Assembly: GCA_046756445.1 (NCBI GenBank)
Contig: JBHHWI010000037.1
Coordinates: forward strand, 1 to 24,749
Length of the DNA stretch: 24,749 bases
Reading direction: 5' to 3'
Source: JACZWL01 sp046756445
GTDB lineage: Bacteria; Pseudomonadota; Gammaproteobacteria; Steroidobacterales; Woeseiaceae
Position 1 is the stretch's first letter; each line of letters begins with the position of its first letter. Position numbers and translations under genes: made by a program. This document shows positions 1-7,873 of this stretch, piece after piece. Under the pieces are notes generated by a model that had not been told where the DNA came from, ran no database searches, and saw only the letters and a list, made by a program, of their open reading frames with translations.

Positions 1-55
1 AAGGAGGTCCTTGCGGCCTCCTTTTCGATTTGGTGCCGGCACACGGACTCGAACC
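1..55 (-). repeat. Partial copy of tRNA-Thr 3' end plus terminator (att-like repeat)
   Basis: This stretch is base-for-base identical to positions 148-202, which hold the terminator and the last 25 bases of the intact tRNA-Thr. Here 31-55 carries the CCA end, the 3' acceptor strand and the T-loop region. Identity stops at base 56, and the 5' half of the T stem no longer pairs properly, so this is not a working tRNA. Truncated tRNA 3' ends of this kind are typical footprints of tRNA-targeted integration, but a tandem duplication would look the same. The copy runs off the left edge, so its full length is unknown. Confidence 0.75.
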
Positions 56-145
56 ACTACCCCGCAAGCTACAATTAGAGCGTATCCCGTCTGCGGCATA
101 CTGTGACTCCACCGCTCCGCGTGAGTCCTGCGCCACAACAAATTG

Positions 146-172
146 AAAAGGAGGTCCTTGCGGCCTCCTTTT
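146..172 (-). terminator. Intrinsic terminator of tRNA-Thr
   Basis: Bases 146-154 (AAAAGGAGG) and 164-172 (CCTCCTTTT) form a perfect 9-bp stem. A G-U and a C-G pair extend it over a 5-base loop. On the minus strand the hairpin follows the tRNA CCA end by six bases and its 3' arm ends in TTTT. The same hairpin is partly present at 1-25. Confidence 0.8.
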
Positions 173-177
173 CGATT

Positions 178-253
178 TGGTGCCGGCACACGGACTCGAA
201 CCGCGGACCTGAGGTTTACAAAACCCCTGCTCTACCAGCTGAGCTATACCGGC
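178..253 (-). tRNA. tRNA-Thr (anticodon UGU)
   Basis: The reverse complement folds as a complete 76-base cloverleaf. It has a 7-bp acceptor stem beginning GCCGGTA and ending TGCCGGC, a D arm with AGCTGGTA, a TTTGTAA anticodon loop, a TTCGAGT T loop, and an encoded CCA. The middle of the anticodon loop reads TGT, which decodes ACA (threonine). In many gammaproteobacteria a tRNA-Thr(UGU) lies beside birA/coa genes and heads a Tyr-Gly-Thr-tuf cluster. Here no second intact tRNA follows within the window. Instead there is a terminator and a broken copy of the tRNA 3' end. Confidence 0.97.
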
Positions 254-273
254 ATCGTTCAGCGGGGAGGCGA

Positions 274-302
274 ATTATTCTCTTTTGAAGCTGTTACGGC
301 AA
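274..302 (-). promoter_or_regulatory. Candidate sigma-70 promoter of tRNA-Thr
   Basis: On the minus strand TTGCCG (297-302) and AATAAT (274-279) are separated by exactly 17 bases. A GC-rich stretch (TCGCCTCCCCGC) follows the -10 box, as is common at stable-RNA promoters. Transcription would start about 14 bases before the tRNA. The -35 box lies just past the stop codon of the SPOR gene, so the tRNA can be expressed independently of that operon. Confidence 0.6.
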
Positions 303-304
303 GA

Positions 305-991
305 TCAGCCGGAGCGTGGGCAGGTGGCGGCGCCCCTTAGAAGGACTTTGTCTTCACCATATCTTTCGATCATGCTGCCTGCACCTTTGCCCGGTGGCAG
401 AGCGATATCGACAAAAAACACGGCGCCCTGGCGCGTTCGTGGCGTGATGTCGGCCGGAAGATCCAGCGATTTCGCCTGCAATTCGACCCGCTCCGCCCGG
501 CTCATTTCACCAAAGAGCCCGAGTGAGATCTTCAGCCCTTCGTCCTCGGTGGAAACGATGTAAGCGTCACCAAGCCCGCCCTGCTTCAATTTTCTCAGCA
601 TGGCGTTGCCGGCCTCGCGGCTTTCGATGTTTCGAATCTGTACCCAGTGACCGACGAAAATCTGTCCCTGGGTCGACCGCACGGTGGCGCGCATGCCCTG
701 CCTTTCATATTCGGCAAGCGCGCCGTCGGCAAGCGTGGCCGTGGTGTACGGTCCGAGGGTCACGCAGGATCGGCCGACCACCGCAGCAAGTTCGGATGGC
801 TTGCCGGAACCCAGCACTGCACCGACGCTGGTGGCAGCCTCGGCGATTCTGGTCTTCGAAATCTCCAGTGGCGGACCGAGATCCGATTCATTCACTACCG
901 CAACGCCGGTTTCGACCGGCTTTTCGGTGAACAGGCCCCAGATGAAGTAGAGAATGTTCGCCAGCAGCAGCAGCAGGAGCAGGTTCTTCAT
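305..991 (-). CDS. Membrane-anchored SPOR-domain protein
   Basis: The 228-residue protein starts with a short basic end and one hydrophobic segment (residues 3-20). A low-complexity linker follows, then a SPOR-type fold whose core is at about residues 113-185 (HWVQIRNIES, ISLGLFGEMSRAE). SPOR domains bind glycan strands stripped of stem peptides at the septum, so a periplasmic cell-wall role is expected. A single N-terminal anchor with a C-terminal SPOR domain is the usual layout. Its ATG overlaps the coaX stop as ATGA, making it the last gene of the plsY-birA-coaX operon. The family assignment is good, but the specific role is unknown. Confidence 0.85.
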   Translation of the reverse strand: MKNLLLLLLLANILYFIWGLFTEKPVETGVAVVNESDLGPPLEISKTRIAEAATSVGAVLGSGKPSELAAVVGRSCVTLGPYTTATLADGALAEYERQGMRATVRSTQGQIFVGHWVQIRNIESREAGNAMLRKLKQGGLGDAYIVSTEDEGLKISLGLFGEMSRAERVELQAKSLDLPADITPRTRQGAVFFVDIALPPGKGAGSMIERYGEDKVLLRGAATCPRSG

Positions 992-1758
992 GACTCACTC
1001 TGTACCATGAACGCAAGTCCCTGAAGGACCAGGTTCGGACGGTGCAACACTTTGTCGCCAAGCCGCTTTAGGATGCGCGACGCATCCCCGCCGGTCAAGA
1101 CGGTTTTCGGCCTGTAACCCTGCCCGCGAAGCACCTTGACCGCACGGCTGATCGCACCGCAGACGGCATTCACGGCGCCACTCTGCACGGCGCCGTCGGT
1201 GCTGTTGGCGAAATTTGACATCCCATGCCCCGGATCCCCGGGTTTCCGTTTTGCACCGGCAATATCACTCGTATCCGACCTCAAGGAGTTGCTCATCAAT
1301 GCCAGACCAGGGATGATCTGTCCGCCGAGATGCATTCCGTCCTTGTCTATTGCATCGATCGTTACGGCCGTCCCTACGTCGACAATGCAAACCGCGCCGC
1401 GGAATTCGGATCGCGCGCCGATCATGGCCACCCATCGATCCACGCCAAGTCGCCGCGGTTGCCGGTAGCTGTTGGTTACGCCATATGCTTCTCTCTCGCA
1501 GCGTGCATAGTGCACATCACAGCCACAGTGAATACCGATTACGCCGGACAGGCGGGTCGCGAAACTGGCTCCGGCAACGTTGCTGGCGAATACCCGGTCA
1601 ACGTGCCGGGGCAATCGCGTCGTTAGCGATGCAAACCCCGCATCGTGAATCTTCGAATGCGATATGCTGCCGGTGCGCTTGATGCCACCCTTCTCGAAGA
1701 GGCCCCATTTCAGTCTTGTGTTTCCGACGTCGAATAGCAACGCGCGGATGTCGCTCAT
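988..1758 (-). CDS. coaX: Type III pantothenate kinase CoaX
   Basis: This enzyme phosphorylates pantothenate with ATP, the first step of coenzyme A synthesis in the cytosol. The 256 residues show the ASKHA-fold signatures of the type III family: DVGNTRLKWG at 10-19, the N-Y-x2-P-x2-LG-x-DRW motif at about 96-109, and DVGTAVT at 127-133 followed by the GGQIIPGL loop. Length is normal for the family. The start overlaps the birA stop (ATGA), and the stop overlaps the next start. E. coli uses the unrelated CoaA at the equivalent locus, and here CoaX takes that place. Type III kinases are usually insensitive to CoA feedback; that is family knowledge, not seen here. Confidence 0.95.
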   Translation of the reverse strand: MSDIRALLFDVGNTRLKWGLFEKGGIKRTGSISHSKIHDAGFASLTTRLPRHVDRVFASNVAGASFATRLSGVIGIHCGCDVHYARCEREAYGVTNSYRQPRRLGVDRWVAMIGARSEFRGAVCIVDVGTAVTIDAIDKDGMHLGGQIIPGLALMSNSLRSDTSDIAGAKRKPGDPGHGMSNFANSTDGAVQSGAVNAVCGAISRAVKVLRGQGYRPKTVLTGGDASRILKRLGDKVLHRPNLVLQGLAFMVQSES

Positions 1759-2582
1759 AGGTAGCTTTCCGGCTGTTCTGCCAGCGTTATGGTTCCGGTG
1801 AGTGCGCGCCGCCTCTCTTCTCCCGCGCGTATTATCAACGCGCCGTCGTGATCGACACCGTCGGCAATGCCCGAGTAGCGACCGGTGGGCGTGTCAACGA
1901 TAATGTCTTTGCCTCGCAGCCAGTCGCATTTCTCCCAGCTGTCCTGAAACGGTGCAAAGCCGTCGGACTCGAACCGAACCATGCAATCGACAAGGCTTTC
2001 GATGACCGCAACCGACAATCTCTCCCGCGACGGCGGACTGCCGGCGCAGCCCTTCAGATCCATTATTTTTTCGGTTGACGGTAGCCTATCCTCGATCTGC
2101 ATGTGGTCAGGCAGCTCGACGTTGAGTCCCACTCCGGCGATGACCGTTGCCCCTTCGCCCGTATTGCTTTGCGCCTCGGTCAGGATGCCGCCGAGTTTTC
2201 CCCCGCACGCAATTATGTCGTTCGGCCACTTCAGGCCGATTTGATCTATCCCAAAACGCTCCAGCGCATCGACGATGCCGATACCCAGGGCCAACGTCAG
2301 GCTGGGCAGCTTTTCAGGAATTCTCCGAAACGTGTAGGCCATCGACAGGCACAGTCCGGACGACGGCGGCGATTGCCAGGTCCTGTCGAGACGCCCTCTT
2401 CCGGCGGTCTGGTAGTCCGCGACTGCGACGCGAAACCGACCCGGCAGTGGAGAAGCCTGATCCAGCAGGTAGCTGTTGGTCGATTCGATTTCCGAAAAGA
2501 CCTCGAGTTCATCGAGCCTCGCACGGGATATACCCGTGATCGGCGCTCGAATATTTTCGGCGTCCAACACGCTGACACTCAC
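1755..2582 (-). CDS. birA: Biotin--[acetyl-CoA-carboxylase] ligase without HTH domain
   Basis: This enzyme joins biotin, via biotinyl-AMP, to the lysine of acetyl-CoA carboxylase BCCP. The 275-residue protein has the catalytic motifs STN (34-36), GRGRLDRTW (61-69), KWPND (118-122) and GGKLGGIL (127-134), then a C-terminal SH3-like domain. Residue 1 aligns with roughly residue 65 of E. coli BirA, so the N-terminal winged-helix repressor domain is absent. The upstream plsY gene overlaps the GTG start (GTGA), leaving no room for an extension. It should therefore act as a ligase only, not as a biotin-operon repressor. Confidence 0.94.
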   Translation of the reverse strand: MSVSVLDAENIRAPITGISRARLDELEVFSEIESTNSYLLDQASPLPGRFRVAVADYQTAGRGRLDRTWQSPPSSGLCLSMAYTFRRIPEKLPSLTLALGIGIVDALERFGIDQIGLKWPNDIIACGGKLGGILTEAQSNTGEGATVIAGVGLNVELPDHMQIEDRLPSTEKIMDLKGCAGSPPSRERLSVAVIESLVDCMVRFESDGFAPFQDSWEKCDWLRGKDIIVDTPTGRYSGIADGVDHDGALIIRAGEERRRALTGTITLAEQPESYL

Positions 2583-3232
2583 ATCTTACTTCGCCGACGG
2601 AACAGCATCAGCCGGGGAAATCTCGACTCCGTGCCGTCGATCATGCGTCTGATATTCGAGCGATGAGTGAAGACGAGGTACAGCGCAGACGCGGCGCAAT
2701 AGACGAATAACGGTTGTTCCAACTCGGGGGGGGCCAAAAGCAGATACGCCGGCGCCGACAGGGCCGCGATCATTGTCGCAAGCCCCACATATCCGAACAG
2801 GACCAGAACCCACGCCCACATGATTACCACGGGAATGACCAGTTCTGGCTGCAGAATCAAAAACGTGCCGATCAGCGTAGCAGCGCCCTTACCGCCCTGG
2901 AAATTGTGCCAGACCGGCCACACATGGCCGATTACGGAAGCCGCCGCACAGCTGAGTGCCAGCCACGTTCGCGAGATTTCCGGGTCGGTGCCGATTGCGG
3001 GTAGCGCGATTCCCGGAATGAGTCCCGCCGCCAGGGCGCCTTTGCCGACGTCGATGACGACAACGCCGAGTGCAAACAGCCATCCCTGAGTACGCAGTGC
3101 GTTCGTACCGCCTGCATTGCCGCTGCCCATCGTCCGGATGTCGACGCCGCCGCGCAACCTCCCCATCACCATCGATCCCATGACCGATCCGATGAGATAA
3201 CTGAGAAGAAATTTGATACCGAGTTCCAGCAT
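2579..3232 (-). CDS. plsY: Glycerol-3-phosphate acyltransferase PlsY
   Basis: PlsY transfers acyl groups from acyl phosphate to glycerol-3-phosphate in the inner membrane, making lysophosphatidic acid. From the ATG at 3232 the product has 217 residues, with several hydrophobic segments and the conserved loops GSGNAGGTNALR (37-48) and HNFQGGKGAA. The open frame extends 22 codons upstream, but that extension is not membrane-like and would cross the candidate promoter, so MLELGIKF is chosen as start. It is the first gene of the plsY-birA-coaX-SPOR operon and its stop overlaps the birA GTG by four bases. Confidence 0.93.
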   Translation of the reverse strand: MLELGIKFLLSYLIGSVMGSMVMGRLRGGVDIRTMGSGNAGGTNALRTQGWLFALGVVVIDVGKGALAAGLIPGIALPAIGTDPEISRTWLALSCAAASVIGHVWPVWHNFQGGKGAATLIGTFLILQPELVIPVVIMWAWVLVLFGYVGLATMIAALSAPAYLLLAPPELEQPLFVYCAASALYLVFTHRSNIRRMIDGTESRFPRLMLFRRRSKM

Positions 3233-3271
3233 TGCAGCTTCTGTGCCGGCTTTGTGCGGGGGCCCTTCGGC

Positions 3272-3277
3272 ATTGTA
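3272..3277 (-). promoter_or_regulatory. Candidate extended -10 promoter of plsY operon
   Basis: On the minus strand TGCTACAAT gives an extended -10 element (TGn plus TACAAT), about 40 bases before the plsY ATG. No good -35 box is seen at 16-18 bases upstream, which is tolerated at extended -10 promoters. It lies in the 74-base gap shared with the divergent lipid-kinase gene. Confidence 0.45.
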
Positions 3278-3306
3278 GCATCGGTCCTGAACGAACATGG
3301 GGCGAC

Positions 3307-4215
3307 ATGCAAACCATGAACACCGAGCCTGTTCCTCTTTTTGTCAATCCCGTCGCCGGCCGGGGACGGGCCGGCCGAAAAATCGCACGCGTTGCCGCGA
3401 AGCTTGACTCGCTTTGCATCGATTATCGGGTTGTCAGCAGCGAATCTGCCGGGGATCTTGAAAACAGGGTATTCGAGGTAGCGTCGGACGGCGTAAAGAG
3501 AATGATGGTGGCGGGCGGAGACGGCAGTATTCACGAAGTGACTAACGGCATCCTCCGATCCGGAGAACCCGTCGAGCTCGGCGTAATTCCCATCGGCACA
3601 GGTAATGATTTCGCCAAAGCGTGTGCTGTTCCCCTTGACTGGGAAGAAGCCCTGGAGCAACTCGCCGGCAGAATCAGAAGTGGCGCGCCGGCGAGGCCGA
3701 TCGATGCGGGCCGAATGAACAATCGTTATTTCGCCAACGGGGCCGGCATCGGTTTCGACGCCAAAGTGACCCGGATTGCCCGCGCGATCAGCTGGCGCAT
3801 CGGAGACCTCGTATATCTCGTCGCCGTTTTCAAAGCGATGATGGATGGCGTAATGACACCGAAGGTGACAATACGGTTTTCCGATCGGACGTACGAGGGG
3901 CCTATTACGCTTGCAAACGTCGGCAACGGCGCGTGGGTCGGCGGCATGTTTCATATCGCGCCGATGGCCAAAATCGACGACGGCCGACTCGACCTCGTGT
4001 TCGCGGAACCGGTCAGCCGGCCCCGGATCATCGCATTATTGCCGAGACTGATGCGGGGATCGCATATCGACCAACCCGAAATCACCCATGCGACGGTGTC
4101 GAGGTGCGAGATCACGGCAACCGCGCCCGTGCCGTCGCATCTCGACGGCGAGGTGCAGCCGTTGCAAACGTATTTCGAGATCGAAGTGCTGAAAGGGGCC
4201 CTACGTCTGCTGTGA
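3307..4215 (+). CDS. YegS/DAGK-family lipid kinase
   Basis: This is a soluble lipid kinase of the diacylglycerol kinase catalytic family, which phosphorylates diacylglycerol or a related lipid with ATP. The 302 residues carry the nucleotide-binding GGDGS motif (70-74), the PIGTGNDFA motif (95-103) and the C-terminal beta-sandwich with HLDGE near the end, all characteristic of YegS/BmrU/DgkB proteins. The start at 3307 (MQTMNTEP) gives the usual family N-terminus LFVNPVAGRG; another ATG at 3316 is possible. It is transcribed away from plsY, so two phospholipid genes share one control region. Its last 15 bases overlap tail-to-tail with the EamA gene. The substrate is not readable from sequence. 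Confidence 0.9.
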   Translation: MQTMNTEPVPLFVNPVAGRGRAGRKIARVAAKLDSLCIDYRVVSSESAGDLENRVFEVASDGVKRMMVAGGDGSIHEVTNGILRSGEPVELGVIPIGTGNDFAKACAVPLDWEEALEQLAGRIRSGAPARPIDAGRMNNRYFANGAGIGFDAKVTRIARAISWRIGDLVYLVAVFKAMMDGVMTPKVTIRFSDRTYEGPITLANVGNGAWVGGMFHIAPMAKIDDGRLDLVFAEPVSRPRIIALLPRLMRGSHIDQPEITHATVSRCEITATAPVPSHLDGEVQPLQTYFEIEVLKGALRLL

Positions 4216-5118
4216 CGAACGCCGGGAGCCGAGATAGATCGCGGACAACGTGACGATTCCGCCGATTGCTTCTGTTGCGGTCATCGGCCGATCGAAGAAA
4301 ATGATGTCCCACGCAATGCTCAAAGACGGCTGAAGCAGCAAGGACAGACCGACCTCCGCCGCCGAGACTTTTGTAAGACTGCTCGCAATGAACATCACGC
4401 CGACGCTGTGCGCGAGAAGGCCGTAACAGCCCAGCCATACGGCGTCGTTGACGCTTGGGATTGCCAGCGACTCGCCCTCGGCAACGGCTGAAAAGCCCAG
4501 TAACAGCGCCGCAACCAGTGACATCACGGCAACCTCCCGGGACGGGATTTCATGACGCGACTCGGCTCGCGCCCGCCCCATGGTCAAGAGGTATCCGGCG
4601 TAGCACACCGCCGTCAGCAACCCGAAAATGACGCCCAGCCGGTAGCCCTGCGGCAGAGCCTGCCAATCGACGCCGACGATCATCGCCAGTCCGAACACCG
4701 CGAGCGGGATCGCGACCAGCTGGGCTCTGGTCGGCCGCTGGCCGAGAATCAGCAAGCCCGCGGCGGTCATGAAAAATACCTGGAAATTGGCGAGCAGCGT
4801 GGCGAGGCCCGGACCGACATAGACGATACTCCGATGCCAGAACCAGAGGTCCAGCGCGAACAGGACCGCGGCAACCATGACTGCCGCCCACGCGCCCCTC
4901 GTGAAAGACAGTCTTCTACCGGTCAGCAATATGAACGAGGTGAGTGCGACGCCGCCGATAAAGACCCGATAAAAGCCGCTGGTTGTCGGCGACACGCTGA
5001 CGAGTCTGACGTACACCGGTGAGAAGCTGATCATCACCGCGCCGGCAAACAGTCGAATGCGCGGATTGCGGAGCAGAGGTATCCCGAAAGACGGCATGGC
5101 TAGTCGCCGGTCAACCAC
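4201..5118 (-). CDS. EamA/DMT-superfamily transporter
   Basis: The 305-residue integral membrane protein has about ten hydrophobic segments arranged as two EamA repeats (roughly 20-140 and 155-295). The FYRVFIGG and GPGLATLLANFQVFF stretches are typical of drug/metabolite exporters. The GTG start at 5118 is favoured because AAGGA lies four bases before it; an ATG at 5097 has no ribosome site. The GTG start makes the gene overlap the end of the M61 peptidase gene by 19 bases, so the two are probably translated from one transcript. The 3' end overlaps the opposing lipid-kinase gene. The transported compound is unknown. Confidence 0.88.
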   Translation of the reverse strand: MVDRRLAMPSFGIPLLRNPRIRLFAGAVMISFSPVYVRLVSVSPTTSGFYRVFIGGVALTSFILLTGRRLSFTRGAWAAVMVAAVLFALDLWFWHRSIVYVGPGLATLLANFQVFFMTAAGLLILGQRPTRAQLVAIPLAVFGLAMIVGVDWQALPQGYRLGVIFGLLTAVCYAGYLLTMGRARAESRHEIPSREVAVMSLVAALLLGFSAVAEGESLAIPSVNDAVWLGCYGLLAHSVGVMFIASSLTKVSAAEVGLSLLLQPSLSIAWDIIFFDRPMTATEAIGGIVTLSAIYLGSRRSSQQT

Positions 5119-6914
5119 GCATTCCTTCTTGTTTCGGTTTCCTTGTCCGGATCAGCCGCCAGTTGCAGGTAGCAGGTATCTGCCGGCGGCTCTTCGAGGC
5201 GGACCGAACACCTCAGTAGTTCGTCACCCCGGAAAACGCTCACCTGCGCCGTATCGCCGGCTCGATATCCCTGCAGCCGCCGGTCGACGTTCGAGGCCGT
5301 CAGCTTAAGCCCATCGATTGCCACAGCTTCATCGGCAGGCGAAATGCCCCCCTGCTCCGCCGGACTGCCCGAATGGACCAGCTTGAATAGGTCGCGTCCG
5401 TTCCGATTGACCAGCGTCGCACCGAGCCATGGATGAGGCTTCTTGTCGTGCTTCGCAGCCTTTCCACCTTCGTCGCCCGCGTCTTCGGCGGGGCGCATTG
5501 TGAGCTTCACGCCAAACTTCGAAAGCAGCTGCTCAAGCGGAAGATCATGGGTCCCGCGCACATAGCGATCGAAAAAATCGCCGAGATCGGTACCCGACAT
5601 CGTTGTCGCCACAGACTCAAGCCCGCGCTCGGGCATGCCGGCTCCCGTTTCGCCGTACTGCTTCCAGCACTCGCGCATTACATCGTCGAGGCAATAACCG
5701 CCGCGGGTCTGGAGGCGCAGGGTCAGGTCGAGCGCCAGCGCAACCAGGGCTCCCTTGGTGTAGTAGCTGACGATCGCATTGCTCGAATTCGCATCCTGTT
5801 TATAGAATTTGGTCCATGCGTCGAAACTCGACTCTTCGATGCTTTGTCTGAACCTGCCGCGGGCGCGCATCACGCGCGTGATGGTCTTTCCGAGCACCTC
5901 CAGGTAACTCTCCGCGGATACCAATTCCGAGCGAACGAGCGCCAGATCGTCGTAGTAGGAAGTGACGCCCTCGAACACCCACAGCAACCCCGTATGTGTC
6001 TCCTTGCTCAGATCGTACGGCGTAAAAACCTGCGGCTTCATTCGCTTGACGTTCCAGAGATGAAAGTACTCGTGACTGCACAGCCCGAGAAATTTTCGGT
6101 ACCGCTCGTCTATTCCTGAATCGCCCCGTTTGGGCAAGTCACTCCGTGAGCAAAGGAGGCTCGATGACCAACGGTGCTCGAGCCCGCCGTAACCGTCGCC
6201 CAGGGCCATGACCAGAAACACGTATCGGTCGAGGTCTTTCGGCACGCCAAGGAGCCGCATGTGTTGCCTGCAGAGTGTCTTGAGGTCGTGACATACACGA
6301 CCCATATCGACCCGGATTTTTCCGCGAATTGCGATCGTATGCGGGATTCCACTTGCTTCGAACTCACCTATCGCCAGGTTGCCGATCTCCACCGGGTGAT
6401 CGATAAGCTCGGCATAGTTATCAGATTCATACACACCGAAGCCGTATTTCGGCGCCGTCTTCGGCCGCATCGACGTTACGACGCGCCAGTTGCGGCCGAC
6501 CGGTTTCTGCATCGGGCGAATGTCGAGCTCGCAGACATGACCTTCCTGACCGACCACCGACGGAAACACCGATGGGCCGTTGAAGTAAGCATGCGTGTTA
6601 TCGAAGTGTGCGCCGCGCACATTGTGATCGTAAGCATAGACGTCGGCGATCAGCGTAATCGGCGACTCGCACGCCGCTGCCTGCCAGCTGCTCTTGTCGA
6701 CTTTCACAAGCTCGATCTCGCGATCGTCGGATCTGGCACGAATACCGACCACGTGTTTCGCAAAGTCCCGGACCATGTAACTCCCCGGTATCCATGCCGG
6801 GACGGAGAATACCTGTCCCGCGGGATCCGGCTTTGCCACCAGCAACCGAACCTCGAACAGGTGGGCGCCCGGATTTTTCAGACGAATGCTGTATTGGTGC
6901 GGTAGTGCGGGCAT
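5100..6914 (-). CDS. M61-family peptidase with PDZ domain
   Basis: The 604-residue protein is a zinc metallopeptidase of the M61 (glycyl aminopeptidase-like) family. It contains HEYFH at 281-285, with the third ligand expected in LWVFEG (Glu about 315), and a C-terminal PDZ domain at about 495-590 (HPWLGATL, GSPAEQGG, AVAIDGLKL). The N-terminal beta domain, with VPAWIPGSYMVRDF at about 38-51, is a family hallmark. No signal peptide is visible, so it is likely cytosolic. Members remove N-terminal glycine or alanine from peptides. It lies 45 bases after the arginine hydrolase gene and overlaps the EamA gene, suggesting a peptide-processing link, though this is inference. Confidence 0.92.
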   Translation of the reverse strand: MPALPHQYSIRLKNPGAHLFEVRLLVAKPDPAGQVFSVPAWIPGSYMVRDFAKHVVGIRARSDDREIELVKVDKSSWQAAACESPITLIADVYAYDHNVRGAHFDNTHAYFNGPSVFPSVVGQEGHVCELDIRPMQKPVGRNWRVVTSMRPKTAPKYGFGVYESDNYAELIDHPVEIGNLAIGEFEASGIPHTIAIRGKIRVDMGRVCHDLKTLCRQHMRLLGVPKDLDRYVFLVMALGDGYGGLEHRWSSSLLCSRSDLPKRGDSGIDERYRKFLGLCSHEYFHLWNVKRMKPQVFTPYDLSKETHTGLLWVFEGVTSYYDDLALVRSELVSAESYLEVLGKTITRVMRARGRFRQSIEESSFDAWTKFYKQDANSSNAIVSYYTKGALVALALDLTLRLQTRGGYCLDDVMRECWKQYGETGAGMPERGLESVATTMSGTDLGDFFDRYVRGTHDLPLEQLLSKFGVKLTMRPAEDAGDEGGKAAKHDKKPHPWLGATLVNRNGRDLFKLVHSGSPAEQGGISPADEAVAIDGLKLTASNVDRRLQGYRAGDTAQVSVFRGDELLRCSVRLEEPPADTCYLQLAADPDKETETRRNAWLTGD

Positions 6915-6959
6915 GCTTCTTGTTGTTATGGCTTGGCGTTCCCCTATTCTAGCGCTTAT

Positions 6960-7781
6960 TCAGGGATATACGGGCTCGGACAACTTCAGTGTCATGCACT
7001 TCGCGGACCCACCTGCCTTCAGAAACTCGGACAAATCGATTTCAACGACCTTGAAACCGGCCACCATGAGCCGGGCTTTCAGCGACTCAGAGGCCGCATT
7101 CAGGTACACCCTGTCACCGATGTTGACGGCGTTGCAGGCAAAGTTTCCGGCATCTCGGGTATCCACCACGATGCGCTTGTGCGACGGAACCCGGCTCTCG
7201 ATCGCCATCCGGGAATCGAAGTCGAATGCCGGAGGATGGTACATGAGGAAACCGCCGGTCAGCGGACAAAAACAGGTGTCGATGTGATAGAACCTCGAGT
7301 CCGTGAGTTTAATGGAGACGACTTCCAGGTCGAGAAAGCCCTCAATCTCGGGATGCGCCTCGATCTCTGTGCGGAAGCCGTGTCCGGTCCACAGCCACGG
7401 TCCGCCGCGATCGAGGAGACAGTCTCCGGCGCCCTCGAAGCCGATCTTGTCGTCCAGGTCCAGCAGCTCGAATCCGTTTTCACGAAACCAGGTCTTGAAG
7501 TGAGGCTCCTCGGGCCGGCGTTCGTGCGGCATGAAGTGGCTGGCGATCGCCCTGTCGCCGTAGACGACACCCGCATTCGCGGTGAAAACCATGTCGGGCA
7601 GCTCCGGCTGCGCCTCGATCAGCTCGATTTCAGCAACCTCGCCCAAAGAGTCCTTCAGCGTATCCCATTGCCCCAGCGCAAGCTCCAGATCCAGCGAGCC
7701 TTCGTTCCCCGCCATCCATGGGTTGATGACGTAGTCCACCGTGAAAAACTTTGGTGGGCACATGAGAATCCTGTCCTTCAT
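6960..7781 (-). CDS. ArgZ/DDAH-type arginine hydrolase
   Basis: This is a guanidine-modifying hydrolase of the pentein fold. The 273 residues include LPDMVFTANAG (61-71), FEGAGD (115-120, Glu116), FYHIDTCFCPL (164-174, His166) and LKAGGSAKCMTL with the nucleophile Cys262. These blocks match, from memory, the arginine dihydrolase domain of cyanobacterial ArgZ/AgrE, which turns arginine into ornithine, ammonia and CO2. Dimethylargininase or simple deiminase activity is also possible. The asparagine at 69 is near the Asn reported to set dihydrolase activity in ArgZ. ATG 7781 gives the usual MKDRILMCPP start; ATG 7763 has a better-placed AGGA. A strong terminator lies only 34 bases upstream. Confidence 0.88.
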   Translation of the reverse strand: MKDRILMCPPKFFTVDYVINPWMAGNEGSLDLELALGQWDTLKDSLGEVAEIELIEAQPELPDMVFTANAGVVYGDRAIASHFMPHERRPEEPHFKTWFRENGFELLDLDDKIGFEGAGDCLLDRGGPWLWTGHGFRTEIEAHPEIEGFLDLEVVSIKLTDSRFYHIDTCFCPLTGGFLMYHPPAFDFDSRMAIESRVPSHKRIVVDTRDAGNFACNAVNIGDRVYLNAASESLKARLMVAGFKVVEIDLSEFLKAGGSAKCMTLKLSEPVYP

Positions 7782-7815
7782 ATTGTTTACTGGCCTGCAA
7801 AACGATTCCGGCAAC

Positions 7816-7843
7816 ACAAAAACAGGGCCGGTTGCCCGGCCCC
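7816..7843 (-). terminator. Intrinsic terminator after band-7 gene
   Basis: GGGCCGG (7825-7831) pairs perfectly with CCGGCCC (7836-7842) over a 4-base loop. On the minus strand the hairpin is followed by TGTTTTTGT. It sits 31 bases after the stop of the band-7 gene and 34 bases before the start of the arginine hydrolase on the same strand. Confidence 0.85.
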
Positions 7844-7873
7844 TTCGCTTGCTGATTCTAATTTAATCCGGAC

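Noticed and set aside
3233..3298. Longer plsY start with 22 extra residues
   Set aside because: The extra residues are polar, unlike the family N-terminus, and would cover the candidate promoter TGCTACAAT.
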